Below are positions 1 to 6,952 of a DNA stretch of 7,013 bases, piece by piece. Positions within the stretch are counted from its first letter, which is position 1; each line of letters opens with the position of its first letter. Source of the stretch: a bacterium (GTDB lineage: Bacteria > UBP14 > UBA6098 > B30-G16); the NCBI GenBank assembly GCA_027007865.1, contig JALTEE010000318.1:1-7013 (forward strand), in the 5' to 3' direction. Made by a program: the position numbers and the translations under genes. A model generated the notes under the pieces. That model did no database searches. It had not been told where the DNA came from and worked only from the letters and a program-made list of their open reading frames with translations.

Positions 1-187
1 CTGTGATAAAAAAGGTTTCAAATTCACCGGAGCGTTGGATTGAGCTGGCAAGCCACTTTTTTAATCCGACAAGTTTCTCATCCTCATCAAGTTCGAGCGA
101 AAATACCGCCACCTCGAGAGCGGAGCCAAAATAGAGCATCAATGCAAAAAAAAGCGTGGCGGCAAATGATAGGACAACCTCTTCCAT
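1..187 (-). CDS. Partial N-terminus of a CNNM/DUF21 (CorC/HlyC-like) membrane protein
   Basis: The reading frame opens with ATG at 187 and stays open for 62 codons to the left edge, so only the N-terminus is present. Residues 4 to about 24 form a hydrophobic helix (VVLSFAATLFFALMLYFGSA), followed by LEVAVFSLELDEDEKLVGLK. A first membrane helix followed by an S-x-x-E-x-A-x-F-S-L motif is what the DUF21/CNNM transmembrane domain looks like at its start. That domain is usually followed by a CBS pair and a CorC/HlyC C-terminal domain, and family members are linked to Mg2+ or Co2+ transport; in Bacteroidetes the related GldE is a gliding protein. The gene follows a 7TM-HD phosphohydrolase, a known neighbourhood for this family. 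There is no earlier start: an in-frame TAA lies at 203-205 with no start codon after it. The CBS and CorC regions lie outside the window, so the family call rests on about 45 residues. Confidence 0.6.
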   Translation of the reverse strand, partial: MEEVVLSFAATLFFALMLYFGSALEVAVFSLELDEDEKLVGLKKWLASSIQRSGEFETFFIT

Positions 188-300
188 TCCTCCTCTCTTT
201 CTTTAATTTTAACCTTATGCAAAATAAAAGATTTTGCTATTCCGTTGTAGCAAAACTAATTTTGCATTGCTAATTTTTTATTGTTAATTTCTTATTTTTA
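188..300 (-). promoter_or_regulatory. AT-rich intergenic region with alternating GCAAAA/TTTTGC half-sites
   Basis: This gap lies between the stop of the 7TM-HD gene and the DUF21-like start. It contains two inverted repeats: GCAAAAT-5 nt-ATTTTGC at 219-237 and GCAAAA-4 nt-TTTTGC at 250-265. The inner arms also pair with each other, TTTTGCTA at 232-239 with TAGCAAAA at 248-255. On the minus strand a TAAAAT hexamer (213-208) lies about 20 bases upstream of the start codon and could be a -10 element, but I see no good -35. The region could be an operator-bearing promoter or a weak attenuator. I see no GC-rich terminator and no small ORF with support. Confidence 0.35.
189..197 (-). promoter_or_regulatory. 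Purine-rich Shine-Dalgarno site of the DUF21-like gene
   Basis: The minus strand reads GAGAGGAGG followed by one A and then the ATG at 187. The perfect AGGAGG core (194-189) is only one base from the start codon, unusually close. The upstream GAGAG part (197-193) has a more normal spacing of five bases. No later in-frame ATG is plausible because it would fall inside the first membrane helix, so the start stands. Confidence 0.55.
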
Positions 301-2490
301 TCAGTTCACAGTCTGCGTATCGAGCGGCACGCGCTTGTGATACGCTCCACGAAGAATTGGCACAATTCTCTCGATAACTTTTTTTATCTGCATTATCGAA
401 ATTTTCGCCTCGTCGAACTGTCCATCATTCAATCTTTCCCAAACGAGTTTTTTAATAAAATTGCGCAATTCATCGTCCGAAGTATCAGAAAAATCTGTAT
501 CTGTGCTCCTTGCAGCAGCCTCGACGACATCGCATATCATTACAATCGCTGCTTCTGTGCTATGCGGTTTCGGACCGTGATATCTGAACCTATCCGATGA
601 AACATTAGGGTTGGAAGAATATGCTTTGCGATAGAAAAATTCCACAACCGATGTTCCGTGGTGTTGCGCTATAATATCGATAATAGGTTTAGGAAGTCCG
701 TGAAGTTTTCCCAGCTCTACACCTTCACGAGGATGAGACGCTATTATCTTATAACTTTCGAACGGTGAAATCGCTTCGTGAACATTCCTGCCCGTTTGAT
801 TTTCATCGAAATATTCTGGATGAACAAGTTTTCCAATATCGTGATAATATCCTCCGACCCTTGCGAGTTCGGAATCAACACCAATGCTTTCCGCAGCAGC
901 AGCAGCCATATTCCCGACCATTATGCTATGATGAAATGTTCCAGGTGCTTCTACAGCAAGTTTTTGAAGCAATATCGAGTTTATATCTGCAAGGTCTACT
1001 ATCGTAAATTCGGATGCGATGTGCGAAATTTTTTCTGAGAGCGGTAAAACAAGATATGCGAGAAATGGTGAAAATAACGCGGAAAGCGCAAATTGGGCGA
1101 TGTAATTGAGCGTATCCTTACCGGGCGTGTATAAAATATAGTTCAAAATCAAAACAGTTATTGTCCCTATAACCGTCGCATATAATATCGGTAGATACAA
1201 TCTGTTTTTGATATGAACCTTTTGCATACCGAATGAAATCACAGCAGATGACAACAAAGCAGCGGCGAAAAAAATGGCGTTCCCTGAAAACCCTACGCTG
1301 ACAAGTGCAATACATACAATCGCAGATGCAAACGATAGCCAAGCTGTGAATAAAAACGCGGTCAGCGCAGCGACAAAATTTATCGGGACAGAATAATTTG
1401 TGAAGCCTGACAAATGCAATATATGCGCCGCTATCGCAACAAATATTATCGAACCTGTCAAAGTCGCAAATGCAGGCAGGTCCCGCCAAACTTTTGGATA
1501 CCAGTCAAAAACAAACAAGCCGAATAGAGATACAATAATTAACGCTGTTATGAAAATACCAAGAATTATAAGAAAACTCCGTAGCGGATGAGCGATTTTA
1601 GAACTACCGTGCAGTTTCTCATAAAGCGACCTCAATTTAAGATGCGCCGAATAATCTATCTTTTCGTGCTTCCCAATTATCTTTTCACCCTTGCTCACCA
1701 TCATTTTGGTGGGCGAAACACTCGATACCGCACGCTTGCGATTTTTTTCCGTAAGTTCATAGTCGGGGATGATATTCGGAACGATAAACTTTTCCCCAAT
1801 CGTCATCGCAAGGCTGACTTTTCCCGGCGCCTTTCTAAATTGCTTTTGAAAATACTGCTCCAGTTCGGACTGCGCAATGCTGTCGTTCATAACCATCGAA
1901 ACAGTAACAACTTTTTCTTTCCCGCCTCTTCTGATATTGAAAAGTTCGACCTTCCCGTCCTTGTCGAGCAAATCGGCAGATACAAAACCATTCGAGTAAA
2001 TAATTTTCAATCCTGCTTTGACAATTCTTCCAAAATCGTCGATGCCTTTTACGCTCAATATTTTCTGTCGAGTATCTTTTTTGACATCGCCCCATATTGT
2101 TTTAATCGAGTCTGTTTTCTGCTCGGCAGTGAGTTTCCTCGATTTTACGGTTTGCGTCGTCCTCGACCACAACTTGTCGAATTCACTAATCACAGAATCC
2201 TTTATCTGTGAATTATACACAACGACCAGTGGCACAGAAGAAGCCACAGCCTTTCGCTCTGCTTCGAGGCTATCGGGGTCTTTGAGGACATTGAACTGAA
2301 CAGGAGCGATGATGTCCTCCTGTGCAATATCTCCAACCTTTGGAATGGACGGATTCTTTGCATAACTTATCAACGAGGAAAGTGTGAAGATAAACGCAAT
2401 TATACCGAGGAAAATTAACTGCCAAAGATTCCTTTTGAAAAAAACTCTGACCGAACTGCCAGGGTCAGATTTTTGTGATGAGTCTTCCAC
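301..2490 (-). CDS. pgpH: 7TM-HD family cyclic di-AMP phosphodiesterase (PgpH/YqfF-like)
   Basis: This complete 729-residue protein has the family's usual length and domain order. A short cytoplasmic N-terminus leads to a membrane helix (about 22-43). Next is an extracytoplasmic 7TMR-HDED region (about 48-300) that begins with the conserved VGDIAQEDIIAPV. Seven hydrophobic segments follow between about 303 and 484, then a cytoplasmic HD domain (about 515-662). The HD motifs are intact: H520-H521 in GTFHHSIMVGN, H550-D551 in YYHDIGK, H586 in SHPREG, H610-H611 in QHHGT, and D654 in MICDVVEAAARS. The tail (NDGQFDEAKISIMQIKKV, then GAYHKR) is also typical. Characterised members (Listeria PgpH) hydrolyse c-di-AMP to pApA, and the outer domain is thought to sense a ligand. 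The start is GTG at 2490: an in-frame TAG lies at 2545-2547 and no ATG, GTG or TTG falls between, while any later start would remove the first helix. The Shine-Dalgarno is poor (GGAA, 12 bases away). The gene ends TGA-TAA. The family call is firm; c-di-AMP as the substrate in this organism is inferred from the family. Confidence 0.95.
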   Translation of the reverse strand: MEDSSQKSDPGSSVRVFFKRNLWQLIFLGIIAFIFTLSSLISYAKNPSIPKVGDIAQEDIIAPVQFNVLKDPDSLEAERKAVASSVPLVVVYNSQIKDSVISEFDKLWSRTTQTVKSRKLTAEQKTDSIKTIWGDVKKDTRQKILSVKGIDDFGRIVKAGLKIIYSNGFVSADLLDKDGKVELFNIRRGGKEKVVTVSMVMNDSIAQSELEQYFQKQFRKAPGKVSLAMTIGEKFIVPNIIPDYELTEKNRKRAVSSVSPTKMMVSKGEKIIGKHEKIDYSAHLKLRSLYEKLHGSSKIAHPLRSFLIILGIFITALIIVSLFGLFVFDWYPKVWRDLPAFATLTGSIIFVAIAAHILHLSGFTNYSVPINFVAALTAFLFTAWLSFASAIVCIALVSVGFSGNAIFFAAALLSSAVISFGMQKVHIKNRLYLPILYATVIGTITVLILNYILYTPGKDTLNYIAQFALSALFSPFLAYLVLPLSEKISHIASEFTIVDLADINSILLQKLAVEAPGTFHHSIMVGNMAAAAAESIGVDSELARVGGYYHDIGKLVHPEYFDENQTGRNVHEAISPFESYKIIASHPREGVELGKLHGLPKPIIDIIAQHHGTSVVEFFYRKAYSSNPNVSSDRFRYHGPKPHSTEAAIVMICDVVEAAARSTDTDFSDTSDDELRNFIKKLVWERLNDGQFDEAKISIMQIKKVIERIVPILRGAYHKRVPLDTQTVN

Positions 2491-2556
2491 TGTGTTACTT
2501 AATTCCGATGAGTTATAGTTAATTGTTCCGATAGGAAATTTTGGCTATCTATATTC
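2491..2556 (-). promoter_or_regulatory. Candidate promoter region of the 7TM-HD gene
   Basis: The minus strand carries TATAAC at 2517-2512, five of six matches to a sigma-70 -10 box, about 21 bases upstream of the GTG start. No clear -35 box sits 16-18 bases further upstream; only AT-rich sequence is seen. The leader would be short and lacks a strong ribosome binding site. A promoter is expected here because the preceding gene ends in a strong hairpin, but the assignment is tentative. Confidence 0.3.
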
Positions 2557-2598
2557 CTCAAATGGTTTCCCCCACATCGAAGGGGGAAACCATTTGAG
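2557..2598 (-). terminator. Perfect 17-bp stem hairpin after the surface-protein gene (terminator-like)
   Basis: The plus strand reads CTCAAATGGTTTCCCCC (2557-2573), an 8-base loop, then GGGGGAAACCATTTGAG (2582-2598), a perfect inverted repeat with a run of five G-C pairs next to the loop. It begins 23 bases after the TAG of the large surface-protein gene, where an intrinsic terminator or a 3'-end protecting stem is expected. On the minus strand no U-tract follows the stem (GGAATATAG comes next). A TTTTT run exists only on the other side, at 2606-2610, eight bases past the stem on the plus strand. The hairpin itself is certain; its role as a terminator is inferred. It could instead be an RNA-processing stem or a dispersed palindromic repeat. 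Confidence 0.55.
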
Positions 2599-2621
2599 AT
2601 GGAGTTTTTATAAACTATGCA

Positions 2622-5600
2622 CTACCTAATAAGCACCGCTTTTTGCATCGATGTATTTTCTGCGGATTTCAGGATTACAAAATATATTCCCGAAGGTGCA
2701 TCGTCGGCATTCCACACAAATGTATGTGCTCCCGCATCGATTTGTCCTGTGGAAATTGTCGCCACCTTCCGCCCATCGATATCGCTGACAAACAGTTCCG
2801 CATCGGTGGAACGCTTAACATCCACGGAAATTTCCAGCGCACTATTGAACGGCGTCGGCGCAAGAAGGAGTGTTATATTAGCAGGAGTGAACGGCTTCTG
2901 GCTTTCATCGATGCCAACATACGCACCAATATCTTCACCCGTGAGGAAATTCCATATCCCACGCATAACTTCCCAATAATTATTTATTTGGTCGGTTACT
3001 TGAATAGCACCGAGATATACCGATGAAATCACCGATTTCCAAGCGGAACTGTAACCCAGTTCAGAAGCATCGTTAGCAATCATTCTAACAGTGGACACAT
3101 TCGGCGCAGGGTCTGTTTGAGAATTTAGCATAGCGAAAGATGTTGGACCGACAACGCCGAGTTCATCTACCCAATGGTCTGCCCAAGTTCGATAATCGTA
3201 ATGCAGTGAAAGGTTGTTGAAAAAGAAGGGCATATTGCCAAATAATTCGCTTACATTGCCGATTCCACGGCGGTTTCCGTCGTCCGCCATCGTAACACCG
3301 AAGCGTGAGAATAACATAGTATCTGCCGTTTCGTATGTATATGCCACATCTGCGCCTTCCCAATAAATTCTGCCGCCGGCGCCGATATAGTCGAGCACTT
3401 TGGCAAGCGAATTCTGCGAAAGTTGCGTGTCGTCGCTGTCGTAAATTCCCGTGATTATGATAACCGCTTTATACAGCGAAAGTTCGAAACTATCGAGGTC
3501 CTCATCCTGGGTTGTAACTTGCGCAACTATGTTGTCGCCATCGACTACAGCAGTTTCGAGATTATTTGCGATGAATGCCGCTTCATCTTCGGTTGCGCCG
3601 TTTGCGAGGTTTGCGCCATTGTCAAAATCCACGATGAGCACATCAGGGTCGTTGGGATTATCGCCTGCCCAAGCAACACGAGGGCCTATCGCTTCGCTAT
3701 AGCCTTCCTCATAAATCGCATATACTTTATACCAATAATAATCTGTCAACCCGGTATTCACATCTCTATCTATGTATGAAGTAGCATATTTCGGCAGAGT
3801 TGCGATTGTGTCGGTATCGCTCGGAGCGAGCCAGGAGCGAATTATTCCATATCCGAGAAGATGCGCCTCCGTCGCTTCCGGTGGCTGCCAACGCAACGAA
3901 ATTCTGTTGTGATGTCGCGAGAATGTCTGCAAATTCTGCGGTGGATTGAGCAACAATATTTTAATCAGTGTAACATCCACTTGAAGCGTTCCAGGGTCGG
4001 CAAGAGTGATGTTTGTATCAATTGTCTCGTATGTGTCGTGTGTGAAAACTAAATTGTGGTCGCCGTAGATGACATTATCGAACTGGTAATATCCCGTAAT
4101 GTCGGTGTATGTTACATCGCTGCTGTCGAGCGTTACTACAGTTCCTGATAGGTCTACAGGACTATCGGACAGCATAGCAAATCCTTCGATTGTGCCGCGC
4201 TTCAAATTTAGTGTAGTGGACAGAGTTTCAGCAGGAGAATCGAGTGTGGCGTTAAGTATCTGCGAAACATAATTCGTATGGGAAACATCTATTGTGTAAT
4301 CACCGTATTCTACATCAGAGAATGTTGCGTAGCCGCTCGCATCGGTGAATGCCGTATCATTGTTTTCAACGATTATAACTTGCGTTCCTGAAAGGTCGCC
4401 ATCGCCTTCGAGGTCAACAAATACAGTAATATTGCCTGCTTGGTGAAGTGTAAGGTCGAATGTTATATCGCTGTCAACCGTGAGCGTTGTGTCGAAAGAA
4501 ATATACCCATCGTGTTCTGCGTGGAACATATAATCGCCTGCGAGAAGACCGCTGAATGAATAATATCCGCTCGTATCGGTAAGAACGACATCAGCATCGA
4601 GTTGAACACTCGTTCCGTCCCAGTTTCCTTCTGCAATGCCATCGAGAGCAACCTGTCCGGAAACGGTGTATCTCGGGAGATTGAGCGTGATGTCGTATAT
4701 CATATCATCCATAATGGCAAGCGAATCATCAACTTGCACATATCCATCGTGTTGGAATGTAACATTATAAGTTCCCGCTTCGATACCACAGATTTCATAC
4801 GCGCCTGTTTCATCTGTTGTATCGGCGAGACCCAGTTCGTCGATTGAAACGATAGTTCCAGCGAGGTCCTCTGTCGTGTCTTCGAGAGTTACCGTTCCCG
4901 AAAGACAATATGTTGTCGGTGCGGTCTTGTAAAGTATGAACAGTCTTCCGTCTGCTTCGATATCGAAGGACGAAACATCTTCCATCGATGTCCATTCCGA
5001 TGGCTCGGTCGTTAAGTCTGTCCAGGCATACATAAGATTGCTAACAGGAAGCGAATCGGGATTCCAACTTACACTATATGTTCCCCAGACAAGGTCTATG
5101 CCAGTGCAATATGCGACCCACATAATCGAGTCTTCAGCGGAACTTCTGATGTCTCGCTGAAGTTGTTCCCATAAAGTATCTGTAATGTAGAAGTAGAACA
5201 TCGGTGCGCCCGGTATCGGTGGCGGAGAAATATAATCGAGACCGATATCGTATCCGTCCGTTCCCGCTTCGTCGGTGCCGAAATCGAGATGAACCTGATA
5301 TGGCGAGCCGACGCTGGGAGTTATGTCGAATACGAGCGTGCCAAGCCAGTTAGGAGATGGGAAAAATCCTGTGGTAAAATATCCATCGATTGTTGTGGAA
5401 TTTGGCGTATCCGCAAGGTCGGAAACATCCACAGACCAATTGACCAGATAAAGTTCGGAAAAATCGGCAGGTGGATTATAAACTATATAGACATTGCTAT
5501 CGCTTTCCGTAATAGATGCTTCGGTGGTAACATCGACCCCGTCCACTGTAAGTGCAATCGATGATAAATCCACACCGGCACCGTCATCTGTGATGACTAT

Positions 5601-6938
5601 CGTCAAATTTGTGCTCAGTGAAACACCCGTTTCGCCGACCGCGGGAATACTCGAAACAAGATACGGCGGCAGTGTGTCCGGTATCGGCGGAACAGATTGT
5701 CGCACCCAAAGCCATTGGTCGGAGGATATTGCAATAGAAGTAATATCGCTCATATTGAACCATTCTGTAGGCACATTCGGCGCGGTATCGACTCCGATTT
5801 CCAAAAGAACATCTTCCGGCAGCGATGCTCCGCTCCAATCAGCCCAGACATCCGCACCTGGATTGCCAAATCTAATATTCCATACATTATCGACACCGGT
5901 GGCGCGAATATCCCGAGTGAGCATTGTGAAAAACGAATAATCAGGGTCGTTCAGTGGGAAATATGCGTAGAATGCTCCCGCCGGAGGCATCGGATATGGA
6001 ATATCATATTCAACATCGAAGTTATCGGAACCACCATCTACGACACCGAATGAAAGATTCATATCGGTTGTATCGTAGCCTGTGGTAACACTATTGATAG
6101 TAATCGGAACTTCCCACAGAACAGGTGTTGGTAACGCTCCTGTTGTGAAACTGAACGAGTAATCTACAGAAGACGGCGCAGTTGAAATATCTTCGCCATA
6201 AATATTCACATTTACAGTGCTGTGTTCGTCGAAACCACCAGTGGGAGTATAAGTTATTGTATATGTTCCACCATCCCTTGAAATAACGGCATCGGAAGTA
6301 ACATCTTCGCTATCGACTGTCAACACAAGAGATGATATATCTATTCCGGTTTCATCGTCGGCGAGAACGATTTGCACATCTGTGTTAGGCATAACATTTG
6401 TGGCGCCATCGGTGGGGTTTGTTGAAACCACATAAGGTGGATTGTCGCTGCCGCTTGCACCGGGGACGAAAGAAATCCAAAAATATTGCCCGCTGCCGAT
6501 TGACACAGAACTCGCAGCGGTCATATCATTCCATTCTGTCGGGGCTTCGGACTCCGTTCCAATGCCGTAGTTCGCTGTTCCCATGGGTATAGCGAGCGGG
6601 TTCCACGAAACTGCCACGGGGTCGGATGTTCCGCCGAAAGTTGCACGCCAATAGTGCACTCCAATTTCATCTTGCCGAACATCTTCGGAAAGCATTGTGA
6701 TAAAAGGATATGCAGGGTCATTGAGGGCAAAATAAGCATATAGTCCCGATGGTGGAATCAGTGGAAAATTTTCATCGATATCGATGTCGAAACCATCTGT
6801 TGCGTCGGGGGCGAGACCCCAGACAATAGTGCGGCTTTCATCGCTATCCTGGAAAGTAATGTCCGCCCGCCAGGAAAGCCCGAATAAAAACGCCGGCAAT
6901 AGCGCAAACAACAACAGCCAAACTAATCCCGCCTTCAT
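2622..6938 (-). CDS. Secreted multidomain surface protein with Ig-like, transthyretin-like, FN3 and Por-type C-terminal sorting domains
   Basis: This complete 1438-residue protein has a signal peptide (1 to about 22: K2, then a hydrophobic core ending AFLFG). A ~140-residue module occurs three times (about 22-160, 273-416, 529-672). Shared features are DG-F/Y-D, a proline-rich turn, an aromatic YxYF-type strand, D-I/V-R, S-W/WS, and EW-x-x-M followed by S-x-x-I. The first two copies are each followed by a Big_5-like Ig domain (166-268 and 421-525, both starting PPY-V/L-VS and ending FTTG). Four CarboxypepD_reg-like repeats follow (675-756, 757-833, 834-914, 915-993), then a fibronectin type III domain (998-1090). 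A Rossmann-like region (1098-1336, DVLIVDFDNGAN, later VIIITGIYDSDD and YIGAGGRIYWEG) resembles GATase/ThuA-like domains. The end (1354-1438, PTPFNSALEI, DIDGRKV, SGIYFVILK, KAVLIR) is a FlgD/Por-type sorting domain. It contains only three cysteines (611, 678, 717) and is strongly acidic. It is probably exported and held at the surface as a binding protein; its ligand is unknown and no catalytic site is evident. The start is ATG with a near-perfect ribosome binding site. Confidence 0.9.
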   Translation of the reverse strand: MKAGLVWLLLFALLPAFLFGLSWRADITFQDSDESRTIVWGLAPDATDGFDIDIDENFPLIPPSGLYAYFALNDPAYPFITMLSEDVRQDEIGVHYWRATFGGTSDPVAVSWNPLAIPMGTANYGIGTESEAPTEWNDMTAASSVSIGSGQYFWISFVPGASGSDNPPYVVSTNPTDGATNVMPNTDVQIVLADDETGIDISSLVLTVDSEDVTSDAVISRDGGTYTITYTPTGGFDEHSTVNVNIYGEDISTAPSSVDYSFSFTTGALPTPVLWEVPITINSVTTGYDTTDMNLSFGVVDGGSDNFDVEYDIPYPMPPAGAFYAYFPLNDPDYSFFTMLTRDIRATGVDNVWNIRFGNPGADVWADWSGASLPEDVLLEIGVDTAPNVPTEWFNMSDITSIAISSDQWLWVRQSVPPIPDTLPPYLVSSIPAVGETGVSLSTNLTIVITDDGAGVDLSSIALTVDGVDVTTEASITESDSNVYIVYNPPADFSELYLVNWSVDVSDLADTPNSTTIDGYFTTGFFPSPNWLGTLVFDITPSVGSPYQVHLDFGTDEAGTDGYDIGLDYISPPPIPGAPMFYFYITDTLWEQLQRDIRSSAEDSIMWVAYCTGIDLVWGTYSVSWNPDSLPVSNLMYAWTDLTTEPSEWTSMEDVSSFDIEADGRLFILYKTAPTTYCLSGTVTLEDTTEDLAGTIVSIDELGLADTTDETGAYEICGIEAGTYNVTFQHDGYVQVDDSLAIMDDMIYDITLNLPRYTVSGQVALDGIAEGNWDGTSVQLDADVVLTDTSGYYSFSGLLAGDYMFHAEHDGYISFDTTLTVDSDITFDLTLHQAGNITVFVDLEGDGDLSGTQVIIVENNDTAFTDASGYATFSDVEYGDYTIDVSHTNYVSQILNATLDSPAETLSTTLNLKRGTIEGFAMLSDSPVDLSGTVVTLDSSDVTYTDITGYYQFDNVIYGDHNLVFTHDTYETIDTNITLADPGTLQVDVTLIKILLLNPPQNLQTFSRHHNRISLRWQPPEATEAHLLGYGIIRSWLAPSDTDTIATLPKYATSYIDRDVNTGLTDYYWYKVYAIYEEGYSEAIGPRVAWAGDNPNDPDVLIVDFDNGANLANGATEDEAAFIANNLETAVVDGDNIVAQVTTQDEDLDSFELSLYKAVIIITGIYDSDDTQLSQNSLAKVLDYIGAGGRIYWEGADVAYTYETADTMLFSRFGVTMADDGNRRGIGNVSELFGNMPFFFNNLSLHYDYRTWADHWVDELGVVGPTSFAMLNSQTDPAPNVSTVRMIANDASELGYSSAWKSVISSVYLGAIQVTDQINNYWEVMRGIWNFLTGEDIGAYVGIDESQKPFTPANITLLLAPTPFNSALEISVDVKRSTDAELFVSDIDGRKVATISTGQIDAGAHTFVWNADDAPSGIYFVILKSAENTSMQKAVLIR
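3960..4916 (-). repeat. Array of four tandem carboxypeptidase-regulatory (transthyretin-like) repeats
   Basis: Within the surface protein, four consecutive units of 77-82 residues share the pattern GT-x-V, then T/D-x-x-G-Y/A-x-x-F, then GDY or GTY, then a H-x-x-Y motif. Examples are TGAYEICGIEAGTYNVTFQH, SGYYSFSGLLAGDYMFHAEH and TGYYQFDNVIYGDHNLVFTH. This is the CarboxypepD_reg-like beta-sandwich, commonly a stalk or spacer in exported proteins. The copies differ clearly in sequence, so the array is old, not a fresh tandem duplication. Confidence 0.8.
4923..6875 (-). repeat. Three copies of an unnamed ~140-residue beta-rich module, interleaved with two Ig-like domains
   Basis: The copies encode residues 22-160 (6875-6459), 273-416 (6122-5691) and 529-672 (5354-4923). 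The first two are the closest: residues 67-88 and 324-345 share 15 of 22 positions (YAYFALNDPAYPF against YAYFPLNDPDYSF, then TML and D-x-R). The third lacks the NDP segment but keeps DGYDI, the proline turn, RDIR, VSWNPDSLP and EPSEWTSM. Copies 1 and 2 are each followed by a Ig-like domain (6443-6135 and 5678-5364), so the unit that duplicated was probably module plus Ig domain. Confidence 0.75.
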
Positions 6939-6944
6939 AGTATT

Positions 6945-6952
6945 ACCTCCTT
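6945..6952 (-). promoter_or_regulatory. Strong Shine-Dalgarno site of the surface-protein gene
   Basis: The minus strand reads AAGGAGGT, an exact complement to the usual 16S 3' end, six bases before the ATG at 6938. It fixes the start of the large gene and shows that this organism uses Shine-Dalgarno initiation. Confidence 0.9.

Noticed and set aside
232..255. TTTTGCTA/TAGCAAAA stem considered as the intrinsic terminator of the 7TM-HD gene
   Set aside because: The stem is short and AT-rich, and the following minus-strand sequence is a broken T-run, so it is a weak terminator at best; I describe it as part of the half-site array instead.
40..273. Open frame of 77 codons on the plus strand
   Set aside because: It overlaps the minus-strand DUF21-like N-terminus, lacks a ribosome binding site, and runs into the AT-rich intergenic gap with no domain-like sequence.
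1588..2211. Open frame of 207 codons on the plus strand
   Set aside because: It lies wholly antisense to the 7TM-HD gene, whose domains and motifs are well supported; its translation shows no recognisable domain and low-complexity aromatic/basic content typical of a shadow frame.
2617..3026. Plus-strand open frames of 120 and 127 codons next to the hairpin
   Set aside because: Both are antisense to the C-terminal sorting domain, whose motifs are clear; neither has a credible ribosome binding site.
4385..4415. Acidic DLEGDGDL stretch in the third transthyretin-like repeat, resembling a dockerin or EF-hand calcium loop
   Set aside because: The spacing lacks the last acidic ligand of the loop, and the segment aligns with the ordinary DL-SGT or WDGT start of the neighbouring repeats.
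5494..5940. Open frame of 148 codons on the plus strand
   Set aside because: It is antisense to the second Ig-like and second module region of the surface protein, which is supported by internal repeats; its serine/threonine-rich product is the mirror of that coding bias.
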